Shown here piece after piece: positions 31,669 through 39,068 of a stretch of 40,659 nt of DNA. Positions within the stretch are counted from its first letter, which is position 1. Each line of letters begins with the position of its first letter. The stretch is from an uncultured Eggerthella sp. (GTDB lineage Bacteria; Actinomycetota; Coriobacteriia; Coriobacteriales; Eggerthellaceae), in contig URJE01000005.1 in assembly GCA_900547965.1 (NCBI GenBank), forward strand, positions 1 through 40,659, written 5' to 3'. A program made the position numbers and the translations under genes. The notes under the pieces are model-generated. The model had not been told where the DNA came from. It made no database searches and was given only the letters and a program-made list of their open reading frames with translations.

Positions 31669-32821
31669 GAAGGTTACGTATTCCCGCAAGTCCACGCATG
31701 CGGCCCGTGCTGCTCATGCGAGGGGCGAAAAGGAATTCCGTACATACGACACTTCGGCGATTCGCCCGAAGAAGTCTAAAGCGCCGCTCATAGCCTTAGT
31801 TGCCGCTGTTGCGGTTGTGGTGGTTATCATAGTGGCGCTCTTCGTGAACACCAGCTGTGCTGAAGCCGCTAACGACCATCTGGCTCCCGACGGACAGCAG
31901 GTCACAGTACAGATTGCCGAAGGTTCTACATTGCCCGTTATCGCAGACAACCTCTACGATGCGGGCCTTGTCATTCGTAAGGGCGAATTTACCGCTGCCG
32001 TCAATGCCAAAGGTGCTGCCTCTTCGCTGAAGCCGGGAGTGTATTCATTCGAGGGTGGCATAAGCAACGATGAATTGGTAGATGCGCTTGTTGCCGGCCC
32101 CACCGCCAACGTAACAAATTTGGTTGTTCCCGAAGGGGCCACGCTTGATTCAATAGCTGCCGCTGTGGAAAAAGCCTATAACGGCTCTATTACCGCCGAT
32201 CAGTTCAAATCAGCCGCCTCAGACGCTTCTCGGTACGCAAAGGAATACTCGTTCTTAACCGATGCCGGCAAGAATTCTCTTGAGGGGTTCTTGTTCCCTA
32301 AGACCTACGAGTTGATTGTTAACGCATCTGCTGAAGACGTTGTTCGCCAAATGCTCGATCAGTATCGGTCTGAGATTTCCTCTCTTGATTATTCCTATCC
32401 GCGTAGCAAGGATATGTCCAACTACGATGCGCTGATCCTTGCTTCTATCGTGGAAAAGGAAGCAACCAGCGACACGCGCACCAAAGTCGCAGCTGTTTTC
32501 TATAATCGTTTGGGTAATTCTGGTGATCCGTCGTACGGCACGCTGGGCAGCGACGCTACTACTGCCTATGAAGTGGGTGACAATCTCGATACGTATAACT
32601 GGTCCACTAAGAGTCCGTACAACACCCGTGTAACCAAGGGCTTGCCCCCTACGCCGATTTGCAGCCCGAGTATCGATTCGTTGCGTGCGGTGCTTTCCCC
32701 TGAACGCAACTTCGACGACTATTACTTCTTCTCTTTCTGGACCAACGATCAGGGCGGGGTGGATTACTTCTTCGATAAAACCTATGAAGAACACCAGAAG
32801 ACAATCGCGGATCATTCGTAG
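31658..32821 (+). CDS. mltG: Endolytic murein transglycosylase MltG
   Basis: A 387-residue membrane-anchored lytic transglycosylase that cuts nascent glycan strands and ends peptidoglycan synthesis. A basic cytoplasmic N-terminus of about 45 residues precedes one membrane helix (ALVAAVAVVVVIIVALFV). A LysM-like segment follows, then the YceG domain with LILASIVEKEATSDTRTKVA (catalytic Glu at about residue 267), VFYNRL, SPYNTRVTKGLPPTPICSPS and ALSPERN-like AVLSPERNFDDYYFFSF. ATG at 31658 lies inside the ruvX end with GAAAGGTGAGG upstream, so translation is probably coupled. Confidence 0.95.
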   Translation: MSPRKVTYSRKSTHAARAAHARGEKEFRTYDTSAIRPKKSKAPLIALVAAVAVVVVIIVALFVNTSCAEAANDHLAPDGQQVTVQIAEGSTLPVIADNLYDAGLVIRKGEFTAAVNAKGAASSLKPGVYSFEGGISNDELVDALVAGPTANVTNLVVPEGATLDSIAAAVEKAYNGSITADQFKSAASDASRYAKEYSFLTDAGKNSLEGFLFPKTYELIVNASAEDVVRQMLDQYRSEISSLDYSYPRSKDMSNYDALILASIVEKEATSDTRTKVAAVFYNRLGNSGDPSYGTLGSDATTAYEVGDNLDTYNWSTKSPYNTRVTKGLPPTPICSPSIDSLRAVLSPERNFDDYYFFSFWTNDQGGVDYFFDKTYEEHQKTIADHS

Positions 32822-32838
32822 GCTGTATTGAGGTAGAC

Positions 32839-33363
32839 ATGTCTCTTATCCAACCTGATCGCTATTTTTCGCGAACGAGCGCTATTAACGTTGAATGGGA
32901 TATCGTCGGCAAAGGTTTTACGCATGTGCTGCTCGACATAGACAACACCATTCTTTCCCGTGCTGATCATCAGGTGCCTGCTGATGTGCGTCAGTGGTTG
33001 GCACGCGTTCGCGCTGCCGGTGTGAAGATGTGCTTTCTTTCGAATAATTTTCACGGTAATGTGTTCGATCTTGCCCGCGAACTCGATCTTCCTATTGTTG
33101 CAAAGGCACTCAAGCCCCTTCCGCATGGATTTATTATGGCGTGCAATAAGATTGGCGGTACGCGTAAAAACACTTTGATGATTGGTGACCAGCTCTCAAC
33201 CGATATTGTCGGAGCGCATCTTGCTGGCATGAAAGCGTATTTGGTGTGCCCTTTGGTTGAAGAAGACCTAAAGCATACGATGTTCGTGCGCTCTATCGAG
33301 CGTGCTTTCATATCCGACAAAGAGCCAGAGGGGGCAAGCGCATGCGAAACCTTACATTCCTAG
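32839..33363 (+). CDS. YqeG family HAD-type phosphatase
   Basis: A 174-residue HAD IIIA phosphatase of the YqeG group. The nucleophile loop is LLDIDNTIL (Asp at about residue 34), motif II is FLSNN, the Lys lies in AKALKPLP, and the acidic motif III is MIGDQLSTDIVGA. YqeG proteins are widespread in Gram-positive bacteria and often lie next to yqeH and aroE; here an AroE-like gene overlaps its end by 22 bases. The substrate is not certain (a phosphatidylglycerophosphate phosphatase role is known for eukaryotic relatives). Confidence 0.9.
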   Translation: MSLIQPDRYFSRTSAINVEWDIVGKGFTHVLLDIDNTILSRADHQVPADVRQWLARVRAAGVKMCFLSNNFHGNVFDLARELDLPIVAKALKPLPHGFIMACNKIGGTRKNTLMIGDQLSTDIVGAHLAGMKAYLVCPLVEEDLKHTMFVRSIERAFISDKEPEGASACETLHS

Positions 33364-34169
33364 CGGCGCCTGCCGTGGGACCCGCTGCTGCTTCGTTTCG
33401 TCGCGCCTTCATGGAGAAAACCGCTTCATGGAGTGTGACAATCGAAGAGTGCAGTACGCGTAGCGAAGCTGCGGCTTTGCTTTCAGCCAAGAAAAGCCAT
33501 GCGTTCGTGGTTTCCGCTCCATTTCGTCGGGCAGTGTTTGAAGCAGGTAAGGTTCAGGGCGCATCGGCGCGTTTGGCGCAAGGAGCCGATATTCTCTATC
33601 GTGGCGGGAAGAACACCCTTGCAGTCAGCCAGTACGCCCGTGTTGCCATCGATGAAATGGAACGGCTCTTCCTTCCTTTGTACGGTGCGAAGGCCGTTGT
33701 TTTGGGGTCGGGTAGTGCTGCCCTTGATGTGGTGTATGAATGTGCGCGTGCGGGCGTGAGCGAGATCACCTTGTTAGGATCAGAAAAAGAGCGTACGCGC
33801 AATAACCTGCTTGCCTTCCTAGAGGCGTTTGCCAAGGAACGCACCCAGATTATCGATACCGAGCAAAAGCGTGTCGGTCACCTTTCTGCAAATCGCGCCT
33901 ACGATAGCGCCTCGTTCCTGTTTGGAACCGTTGCGGCAGCTTCCCGTATTGCTGCGGCTGATATTGTGTTCTGCACCGAGGATTTCAGCCGGGCCGGCAT
34001 TGCCTTCGAGCCTGGTCATATCGTGTGCGACCTTTGTGGCGAAAGCGCATGTTACGCCGATGCGGCAAATGCTGCAGGTTGTGATTTTCTATCAGTGTCA
34101 TCGGCGATGGCGGCATGGGGTGCGGAATGCGCAGAGCTGCTCGTAGAATTCGGTCGTGCTGAGCTGTAA
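33342..34169 (+). CDS. Shikimate dehydrogenase-like protein without catalytic residues
   Basis: A 275-residue protein with the two-domain AroE layout. The nucleotide-binding domain is clear: AVVLGSGSAALDVVYECARA (about residues 113-132), then CDLCGESACYADAANAAG and a last helix like that of AroE. The substrate domain has lost its key residues: the SKS shikimate loop is AVGPAAAS, the catalytic Lys of NVTxPxK is Arg (SAPFRRAVF), the AGAVNTL segment is QGADILY, and the NTD Asp is missing (LAVSQYA). Context (after yqeG, before aroCKB) is right for aroE, but catalysis on shikimate is doubtful. Start at ATG 33342 is supported by GAGGGGG. Confidence 0.7.
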   Translation: MRNLTFLAAPAVGPAAASFRRAFMEKTASWSVTIEECSTRSEAAALLSAKKSHAFVVSAPFRRAVFEAGKVQGASARLAQGADILYRGGKNTLAVSQYARVAIDEMERLFLPLYGAKAVVLGSGSAALDVVYECARAGVSEITLLGSEKERTRNNLLAFLEAFAKERTQIIDTEQKRVGHLSANRAYDSASFLFGTVAAASRIAAADIVFCTEDFSRAGIAFEPGHIVCDLCGESACYADAANAAGCDFLSVSSAMAAWGAECAELLVEFGRAEL

Positions 34170-34217
34170 CACGTTCGAAACCTTAAGCACTTTATTTCGA
34201 TGGAGTAATGGCAGTTT

Positions 34218-34226
34218 TGCTAAAAT
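34218..34226 (+). promoter_or_regulatory. Extended -10 promoter of the aroC operon
   Basis: TGC-TAAAAT lies 38 bases before the aroC start, the third identical copy of this box. It separates aroC-aroK-aroB from the preceding yqeG/aroE-like unit. Confidence 0.6.
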
Positions 34227-34264
34227 CTTGTTTGATTTATCTAACATCGAATAAGGAATTCAGC

Positions 34265-35437
34265 ATGGAATACATAACAGCAGGTGAAAGCCATGGTCCT
34301 GTTCTTACAGCTATAGTTTCGGGCGTTCCTGCGGGATTGACCATTTCCGAAAAGGCAATCAACTCCGATCTTGCCCGTAGGCAGAGTGGCTACGGCCGCG
34401 GTGGCAGGCAGGCAATCGAAAAGGACAAGGTTTCAGTAACTTCTGGTGTTCGCTTTGGTCACACTATTGGTTCGCCAGTAACGCTGTCTGTCGCGAACCG
34501 CGATTGGTCGAATTGGACCGAGCGCATGTCTGTATTCGGTGAACCGCCTCAAGATTTGGTTCGTGAGGTAACTCCTCGCCCCGGTCATGCCGATTTGCTG
34601 GGTGTTTTGAAGAACGACATGGACGACTGTCGCAATATTCTCGAGCGTTCCAGTGCTCGCGAAACCACCATGCGTGTTGCTGCTGCCGGCATCGCTCGTG
34701 AGTTCTTGGCCGAACTTGGTGTTGAGATCTATTCCTATGTGGTGTCTATTGGCGATGAGGTCATGGAGGAAGAAGACCCTATGGCTGCCGCTACCACCTA
34801 CACCCCGCTCGACATCGAGATGAGTGAGGTCCGCTGTCCCAGCACCGAAGCTTCTGAGCGCATGATGGATGCTATCGACAAGGCCAAGGAGGCGGGAGAC
34901 ACCCTGGGCGGCGTGTTCCGAGTTGTGGTAACCGGTCTTCTTCCTGCAGTTGGTGGGTATGAAACGCCAACCGATCGTCTAACGTCAAAGCTCGGTGGCG
35001 CATTGTTCTCCATTCCTGCCATCAAGGGTGTCGAATTCGGCATCGGCTTTGAGACCACGCGCCGGCCAGGCAGTCAGGTGCATGACGAGATACTCCTTGA
35101 TGAATCGGAGGGGTTTGTGCGCGCGTCTAACAATGCTGGTGGACTGGAAGGCGGCATGACCACGGGTATGCCTCTGGTGGTTACGGTCGGAATGAAGCCC
35201 ATCGCCACGCTTACCACGCCGCTTAACACCGTTAACCTCGATACGCTTGAAGTGGCTGAAGCATCGAAGGAACGTAGCGATACCTGTGCCGTTCCAGCTG
35301 CTGCCGTTGTTGCGGAATCCGAGGTTGCAATGGTGCTTGCCGATGCTTATCTGAAGAAGTTCGGCTGTGACAATATGACTGATATCAAGCAGAACGTCGC
35401 TTCGTACAAAGAGCGTATTAAAACGATGTCCCGTTAA
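34265..35437 (+). CDS. aroC: Chorismate synthase
   Basis: A 390-residue FMN-dependent enzyme that converts 5-enolpyruvylshikimate 3-phosphate to chorismate, the last step of the shikimate pathway. Visible signatures: MEYITAGESHGP at the N-terminus, RRQSGYGRGGRQAIEKD (about residues 39-55), VTPRPGHADLLG, ILERSSARETTMRVAAAGIA (about residues 121-140) and NNAGGLEGGMTTGMPL (about residues 281-296). ATG at 34265 has AAGGA at a suitable distance; the frame is open further upstream but lies across the promoter. First of three aro genes in one transcript. Confidence 0.97.
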   Translation: MEYITAGESHGPVLTAIVSGVPAGLTISEKAINSDLARRQSGYGRGGRQAIEKDKVSVTSGVRFGHTIGSPVTLSVANRDWSNWTERMSVFGEPPQDLVREVTPRPGHADLLGVLKNDMDDCRNILERSSARETTMRVAAAGIAREFLAELGVEIYSYVVSIGDEVMEEEDPMAAATTYTPLDIEMSEVRCPSTEASERMMDAIDKAKEAGDTLGGVFRVVVTGLLPAVGGYETPTDRLTSKLGGALFSIPAIKGVEFGIGFETTRRPGSQVHDEILLDESEGFVRASNNAGGLEGGMTTGMPLVVTVGMKPIATLTTPLNTVNLDTLEVAEASKERSDTCAVPAAAVVAESEVAMVLADAYLKKFGCDNMTDIKQNVASYKERIKTMSR

Positions 35438-35465
35438 AACGCCACGAATTACGAGGAGCTTTTTT

Positions 35466-36032
35466 ATGACCACAAATCACCCTACGCATGCAGGCAAGTT
35501 CTACCTCACTAAGCCGGTGTTTTTCATCGGTTTCATGGGAGCGGGCAAAACCAGTATTTCTCAGCAGATCGCGGTAACGTGCGGCGTCGCATCTATCGAT
35601 GCCGACGAATACCTTGAGCTTCGCGAAGACCGCATCGTTGCCGATATTTTTGCTGAAGACGGTGAAGAGGCGTTCCGCGATATCGAAACCGATGTTTTGC
35701 GCGACTTGGCAAAGCGTTCTCCGCGTCTTATCGGTTGCGGCGGCGGTGTTGTTACCAAGCGTCCCGTTAACGCCCAAATCATGAAAGAGACGGGTTATGT
35801 GGTGTATTTGAAGGTTTCTGCCGACGGTGCAGCTGCCCGTATCCCTAACACCGATTCCCGTCCTATGTTCAAAAACCTTGAAACTGCGCGCAAAACCATT
35901 GTCGAACGAGAGCCTCAGTATGAAGCTGCTGCCGACGTTTCGGTGGATACCGAAGGTCGCACTATTCGCGAGGTTGCAGACGAAGTGGTCGAGCTGTTGC
36001 TCGATGCCGGCGTGCTGATGAAGAGGGATTAG
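35466..36032 (+). CDS. aroK: Shikimate kinase
   Basis: A 188-residue P-loop kinase that phosphorylates shikimate at O3. FIGFMGAGKTSISQQIA is the Walker A region (about residues 18-34), SIDADEYLE carries the substrate- and Mg-binding Asp, FRDIETDVL follows, IGCGGGVV is the GGG motif that binds shikimate, and DSRPMFKN is the lid Arg region. An extra 15-residue N-terminal stretch precedes the first strand. The gene lies 28 bp after aroC, with GAGGAG before its ATG, and 3 bp before aroB. Confidence 0.95.
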   Translation: MTTNHPTHAGKFYLTKPVFFIGFMGAGKTSISQQIAVTCGVASIDADEYLELREDRIVADIFAEDGEEAFRDIETDVLRDLAKRSPRLIGCGGGVVTKRPVNAQIMKETGYVVYLKVSADGAAARIPNTDSRPMFKNLETARKTIVEREPQYEAAADVSVDTEGRTIREVADEVVELLLDAGVLMKRD

Positions 36033-36035
36033 CGC

Positions 36036-37133
36036 ATGGCCCGCATTGTTGTGGAAATCCCTGGTGAGCGTATCTATGATGTGGTTGTTTCGGCTGGGCA
36101 GATTGATCGACTTGGTGCCGAGATGCGCGCCTTCGATAGCAACCAGAAGGCACTGATTATCACCGACACGGAGGTAGCTACACGCTACCTTGATCTTGCT
36201 AAAGCATCCCTTAAGCAGGTTGGCTATCAGGTTTCCGTTATCACGGTGCCGGCAGGGGAGTCGGCAAAATCGGTCGAATGCGCTTCGGAGATTTGGCATG
36301 CCATGGTCGAATGCGGCTTGAACCGCGATTCCGTGGTGGTTGCTTTGGGCGGCGGTGTTGTGGGCGATCTGGCCGGCTTTACCGGTTCTACGTTCATGCG
36401 CGGCCTTCGCATTGTTCAGGTTCCCACCACCTTGCTTTCCATGGTTGATTCTTCGGTGGGCGGGAAAACGGCTATCAACCTTGAGTCGGGGAAAAACCTG
36501 GTAGGTACCTTTTGCCAGCCTTCGTTGGTTTGCGCTGATGTTGCCACGCTTGCCACACTCCCCGAAAGGGAATGGGTTTGTGGATGCGGTGAAATAGCCA
36601 AGTCTGCCGTTGTTGATTCAGAGGATTTTTTCTTTTGGTTGTACGGTCATGCCGACCAGCTTGCCTCCCGTGAGCCGGAAACGGTCAAGGAAGCGGTGCA
36701 ACGTTGCATCGTGTTCAAGGCATCGATCGTGGCGCGCGATCAGGAGGAAACCAAAGGTGTGCGGGAGTGCCTTAACTATGGACATACGCTTGCCCATGCC
36801 ATTGAAACGGAGGCGGGTTACGGCGTGTATTCCCATGGCCACGCCGTAGCTCAGGGCATGCGCTTTGCTGCCCGATTGGCAGTGGCTCATCTAGGGGCAT
36901 CGATGGAGTTCGTGCAGACCCAGGATGCTTTGCTTGATTCCCTTGGGTTGCCCGAGCTTCAGCTGAAAGCTGAGCCCGAACGTCTCCTTCATCTTATGAA
37001 GGGCGATAAGAAAGTGCGTTCCGGCAAGCTTCGCTTTGTGCTTCCTCGCGCTTGCGGTGATTGGGAAGTGTGCGAGCTTGAAGATAGTTTCGTACTGGAA
37101 TATCTTCAAGCTTGGCAGCGAAGCCTCTTGTAA
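36036..37133 (+). CDS. aroB: 3-dehydroquinate synthase
   Basis: A 365-residue NAD- and Zn-dependent enzyme of the second shikimate step. The NAD-binding region is ALGGGVVGDLAGFTGSTFMRG (in parts, about residues 105-126), followed by VPTTLLSMVDSSVGGKTAIN and KNLVGTFCQP, the substrate-binding segment. The Zn ligands lie in GCGEIAKSAV (Glu), LNYGHTLAHAIE (His, about residue 250) and SHGHAVAQGM (His, about residue 267). Start ATG follows the aroK stop by three bases. A strong terminator ends the aroCKB unit. No aroA, aroD or aroG gene is in the window. Confidence 0.97.
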   Translation: MARIVVEIPGERIYDVVVSAGQIDRLGAEMRAFDSNQKALIITDTEVATRYLDLAKASLKQVGYQVSVITVPAGESAKSVECASEIWHAMVECGLNRDSVVVALGGGVVGDLAGFTGSTFMRGLRIVQVPTTLLSMVDSSVGGKTAINLESGKNLVGTFCQPSLVCADVATLATLPEREWVCGCGEIAKSAVVDSEDFFFWLYGHADQLASREPETVKEAVQRCIVFKASIVARDQEETKGVRECLNYGHTLAHAIETEAGYGVYSHGHAVAQGMRFAARLAVAHLGASMEFVQTQDALLDSLGLPELQLKAEPERLLHLMKGDKKVRSGKLRFVLPRACGDWEVCELEDSFVLEYLQAWQRSLL

Positions 37134-37140
37134 CTTATAG

Positions 37141-37168
37141 GAACAGGGCCTTGGGCCCTGTTCTTTTC
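37141..37168 (+). terminator. Intrinsic terminator of aroCKB
   Basis: GAACAGGGCC (37141-37150) pairs perfectly with GGCCCTGTTC (37154-37163) around a 3-nt loop, followed by TTTT. It begins eight bases after the aroB stop. Confidence 0.9.
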
Positions 37169-37209
37169 CTGGTCCCATATATCGCGACACCTTTATAGAG
37201 GAGAACATA

Positions 37210-38319
37210 ATGGCACATAACCCCGAACGTCTTTCCCGTCTTCGCGCCGCAATGCGCGAGCGGGGGATAGACGTGCTCTACATCCGCGGGCTTTCGAATA
37301 TTTCATGGGCTACGGGCTTTGAGCGCGTATTCGATGATGAGCCGGCCCACGCTCTTGTTGTTTCCGCCCATAGCTGCGTGCTGCACACGGATTCCCGCTA
37401 CTTTGACGCAATGGAGTCCGCTGCCGCCGATACCGATATTGAGGTGGACAATGGCCGCATAGCCCATAGTGCCGTACTTGCCAAAGTGTCAGATTCCATC
37501 GGTGCCGGTAACGTTCGTGTCGGCATCGAGGACTCCCTGACTTTGGCGGAATATCGTGCTTTACAGTGTGCGTTCGAGGACAAGGCGATCGATTTGGTGG
37601 AGCTTTCGGGTTTTGTGGAGGCGCTTCGCCAAGGCAAAGATGATTCCGAGATAGCGGCAATGCGAAAGGCGCAAAGCATTACTGATGCGGCTTTTGCCAA
37701 GATCATCGCATTCATGAAGCCCGGTATGACCGAGCGCGAGGTTCAACTGCAACTGGATCGCTATATGTACGAAGGGGGAGCTGAAGGGCTGGCATTTGGC
37801 ACCATTGTGGCAACGGGCGCCCATGCTGCATCCCCTCATGCGATTCCCGGTGAAACCAAGCTTGCATTGGGCGATGCCGTGGTGATGGACTTCGGTGCGC
37901 GTTATGCGGGATACTGTTCAGATATGACCCGTACGGTGTTCGTTGGAGAGCCGAGCGATGAAGTTCGCCGTGCTTATGGGGCTATCCGTCGTGCCAACGA
38001 GGAATGTGAAGCTATGCTGCGTGCCGGTCTTTCTGGTGCCGACGTTCATCAGCATGCTGAAGCGGTTTTGGAGGAAGAGGGCTTTGGCGGTGCCATGGGC
38101 CATTCTCTTGGTCACAGTGTGGGACTTGATATCCACGAGGCGCCCAATCTTTCACCCAAGAACCCGAAAGCGCTTTGTGCGGGCAATGTCGTTACGGTGG
38201 AGCCGGGCATTTACCTAACGGGCAAATTCGGTATGCGTCTAGAGGATTTTGGCGTGGTTCGCGAAGCATCGTATGAGGTGTTTACGCAAAGTACCCATGA
38301 GATGATTATTATCTCGTAG
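37210..38319 (+). CDS. M24 family Xaa-Pro aminopeptidase/dipeptidase
   Basis: A 369-residue metallopeptidase of the pita-bread fold that removes residues linked to proline. The N-terminal creatinase-like domain holds YIRGLSNISWATGF. The catalytic domain carries the five metal ligands in order: VVMDFGARYAGYCSDMTRT (two Asp, about residues 227 and 238), GHSLGHSVGLDIHE (His), VTVEPGIYL (Glu) and RLEDFGVV (Glu). It is directly upstream of efp, as in Bacillus and many Firmicutes. AGAGGAGAAC precedes the ATG. The symbol pepQ is commonly used, but pepP cannot be excluded, so none is given. Confidence 0.93.
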   Translation: MAHNPERLSRLRAAMRERGIDVLYIRGLSNISWATGFERVFDDEPAHALVVSAHSCVLHTDSRYFDAMESAAADTDIEVDNGRIAHSAVLAKVSDSIGAGNVRVGIEDSLTLAEYRALQCAFEDKAIDLVELSGFVEALRQGKDDSEIAAMRKAQSITDAAFAKIIAFMKPGMTEREVQLQLDRYMYEGGAEGLAFGTIVATGAHAASPHAIPGETKLALGDAVVMDFGARYAGYCSDMTRTVFVGEPSDEVRRAYGAIRRANEECEAMLRAGLSGADVHQHAEAVLEEEGFGGAMGHSLGHSVGLDIHEAPNLSPKNPKALCAGNVVTVEPGIYLTGKFGMRLEDFGVVREASYEVFTQSTHEMIIIS

Positions 38320-38328
38320 CATTCTGGG

Positions 38329-38334
38329 TATAAT
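38329..38334 (+). promoter_or_regulatory. -10 box of efp
   Basis: A consensus TATAAT stands 44 bases before the efp start, immediately after the peptidase gene. TTATTA at 38306-38311 is a weak -35 candidate with 17-bp spacing. Confidence 0.5.
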
Positions 38335-38378
38335 GTTTAGGTTATTTTTGCAATGGTTCATTTTTGAAGGAGCATAAC

Positions 38379-38939
38379 GTGGCAATCTCTACCGCCGATT
38401 TCCGTAATGGCATGTGCATCGAGTACAACAACAAGCTCTGCACGATCGTTGAATTCCAGCATGTTAAGCCTGGCAAGGGCGGTGCATTCGTTCGCACCAA
38501 GCTCCGCGACATCAAGACCGGTCGCGTAGTTGACTACACCTTCAACGCTGGCACCAAGTTCGACTCTGTTCGCCTTGAAACCAAGAAGATGCAGTTCCTC
38601 TACAGCGATGGCACCGATTTCAACTTCATGGATATGTCTTCCTTTGAGCAGCTTTCCATTCCTGCTGAAACCGTAGGTTCTGCAGCGAACTGGCTGAAGG
38701 AAAACGATGAGGCTACCCTCATGTATGCTGGCGACGAGCTTATCAGCATCGAGCCTCCTATGTTCGTTGAGCTCGAGGTTACCGAAACCGAGCCCGGCTT
38801 CAAGGGAGACACCGCCACCAACACCACCAAGCCTGCAACGCTTGAAACCGGTGTAACCATTCAGGTTCCCACCTTCGTTGAGATCGGCGACGTTCTTCAG
38901 ATCGACAGCCGTGATGGCCGCTTTGTTAAGCGCGTCTAG
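38379..38939 (+). CDS. efp: Elongation factor P
   Basis: A 186-residue three-domain factor that helps ribosomes through proline runs. The N-terminal KOW-like domain carries the loop HVKPGKGGAFVRTKLRD, whose tip Lys (about residue 33) is the site modified in many bacteria; the modification pathway is not visible here. FNAGTKFDSVRLE and FMDMSSFEQLSI follow, and the C-terminal domain ends in VPTFVEIGDVLQIDSRDGRFVKR, matching the family end. GTG at 38379 is preferred because GAAGGAG lies nine bases upstream. The neighbour pair peptidase-efp is conserved. Confidence 0.97.
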   Translation: MAISTADFRNGMCIEYNNKLCTIVEFQHVKPGKGGAFVRTKLRDIKTGRVVDYTFNAGTKFDSVRLETKKMQFLYSDGTDFNFMDMSSFEQLSIPAETVGSAANWLKENDEATLMYAGDELISIEPPMFVELEVTETEPGFKGDTATNTTKPATLETGVTIQVPTFVEIGDVLQIDSRDGRFVKRV

Positions 38940-38973
38940 TTCTATGTGTCTTAACTGAAAACTCTACTGGCAA

Positions 38974-39018
38974 CGGGGCGCTACGGCGCCTCGTGCTTTA
39001 TACTTAATTTTCGTTTTT
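38974..39018 (+). terminator. Hairpin terminator after efp
   Basis: GGGGCGC pairs with GCGCCTC (about 38975-38993, one G-T pair) and is followed by a T-rich stretch (CTTTATACTTAATTTTCGTTTTT). Probably terminates efp. Confidence 0.6.
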
Positions 39019-39021
39019 AAC

Positions 39022-39037
39022 GTGCGTATAGTACGCG
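39022..39037 (+). promoter_or_regulatory. Promoter with overlapping dyad before the carboxyltransferase
   Basis: TATAGT (39027-39032) is a good -10 box, and GCGTA-tag-TACGC (39025-39037) is a dyad lying over it. A repressor or other regulator could bind there. No good -35 is seen. Confidence 0.35.
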
Positions 39038-39068
39038 CAACGCGTTTCGAAGAGGAGGTGCGAAACAC

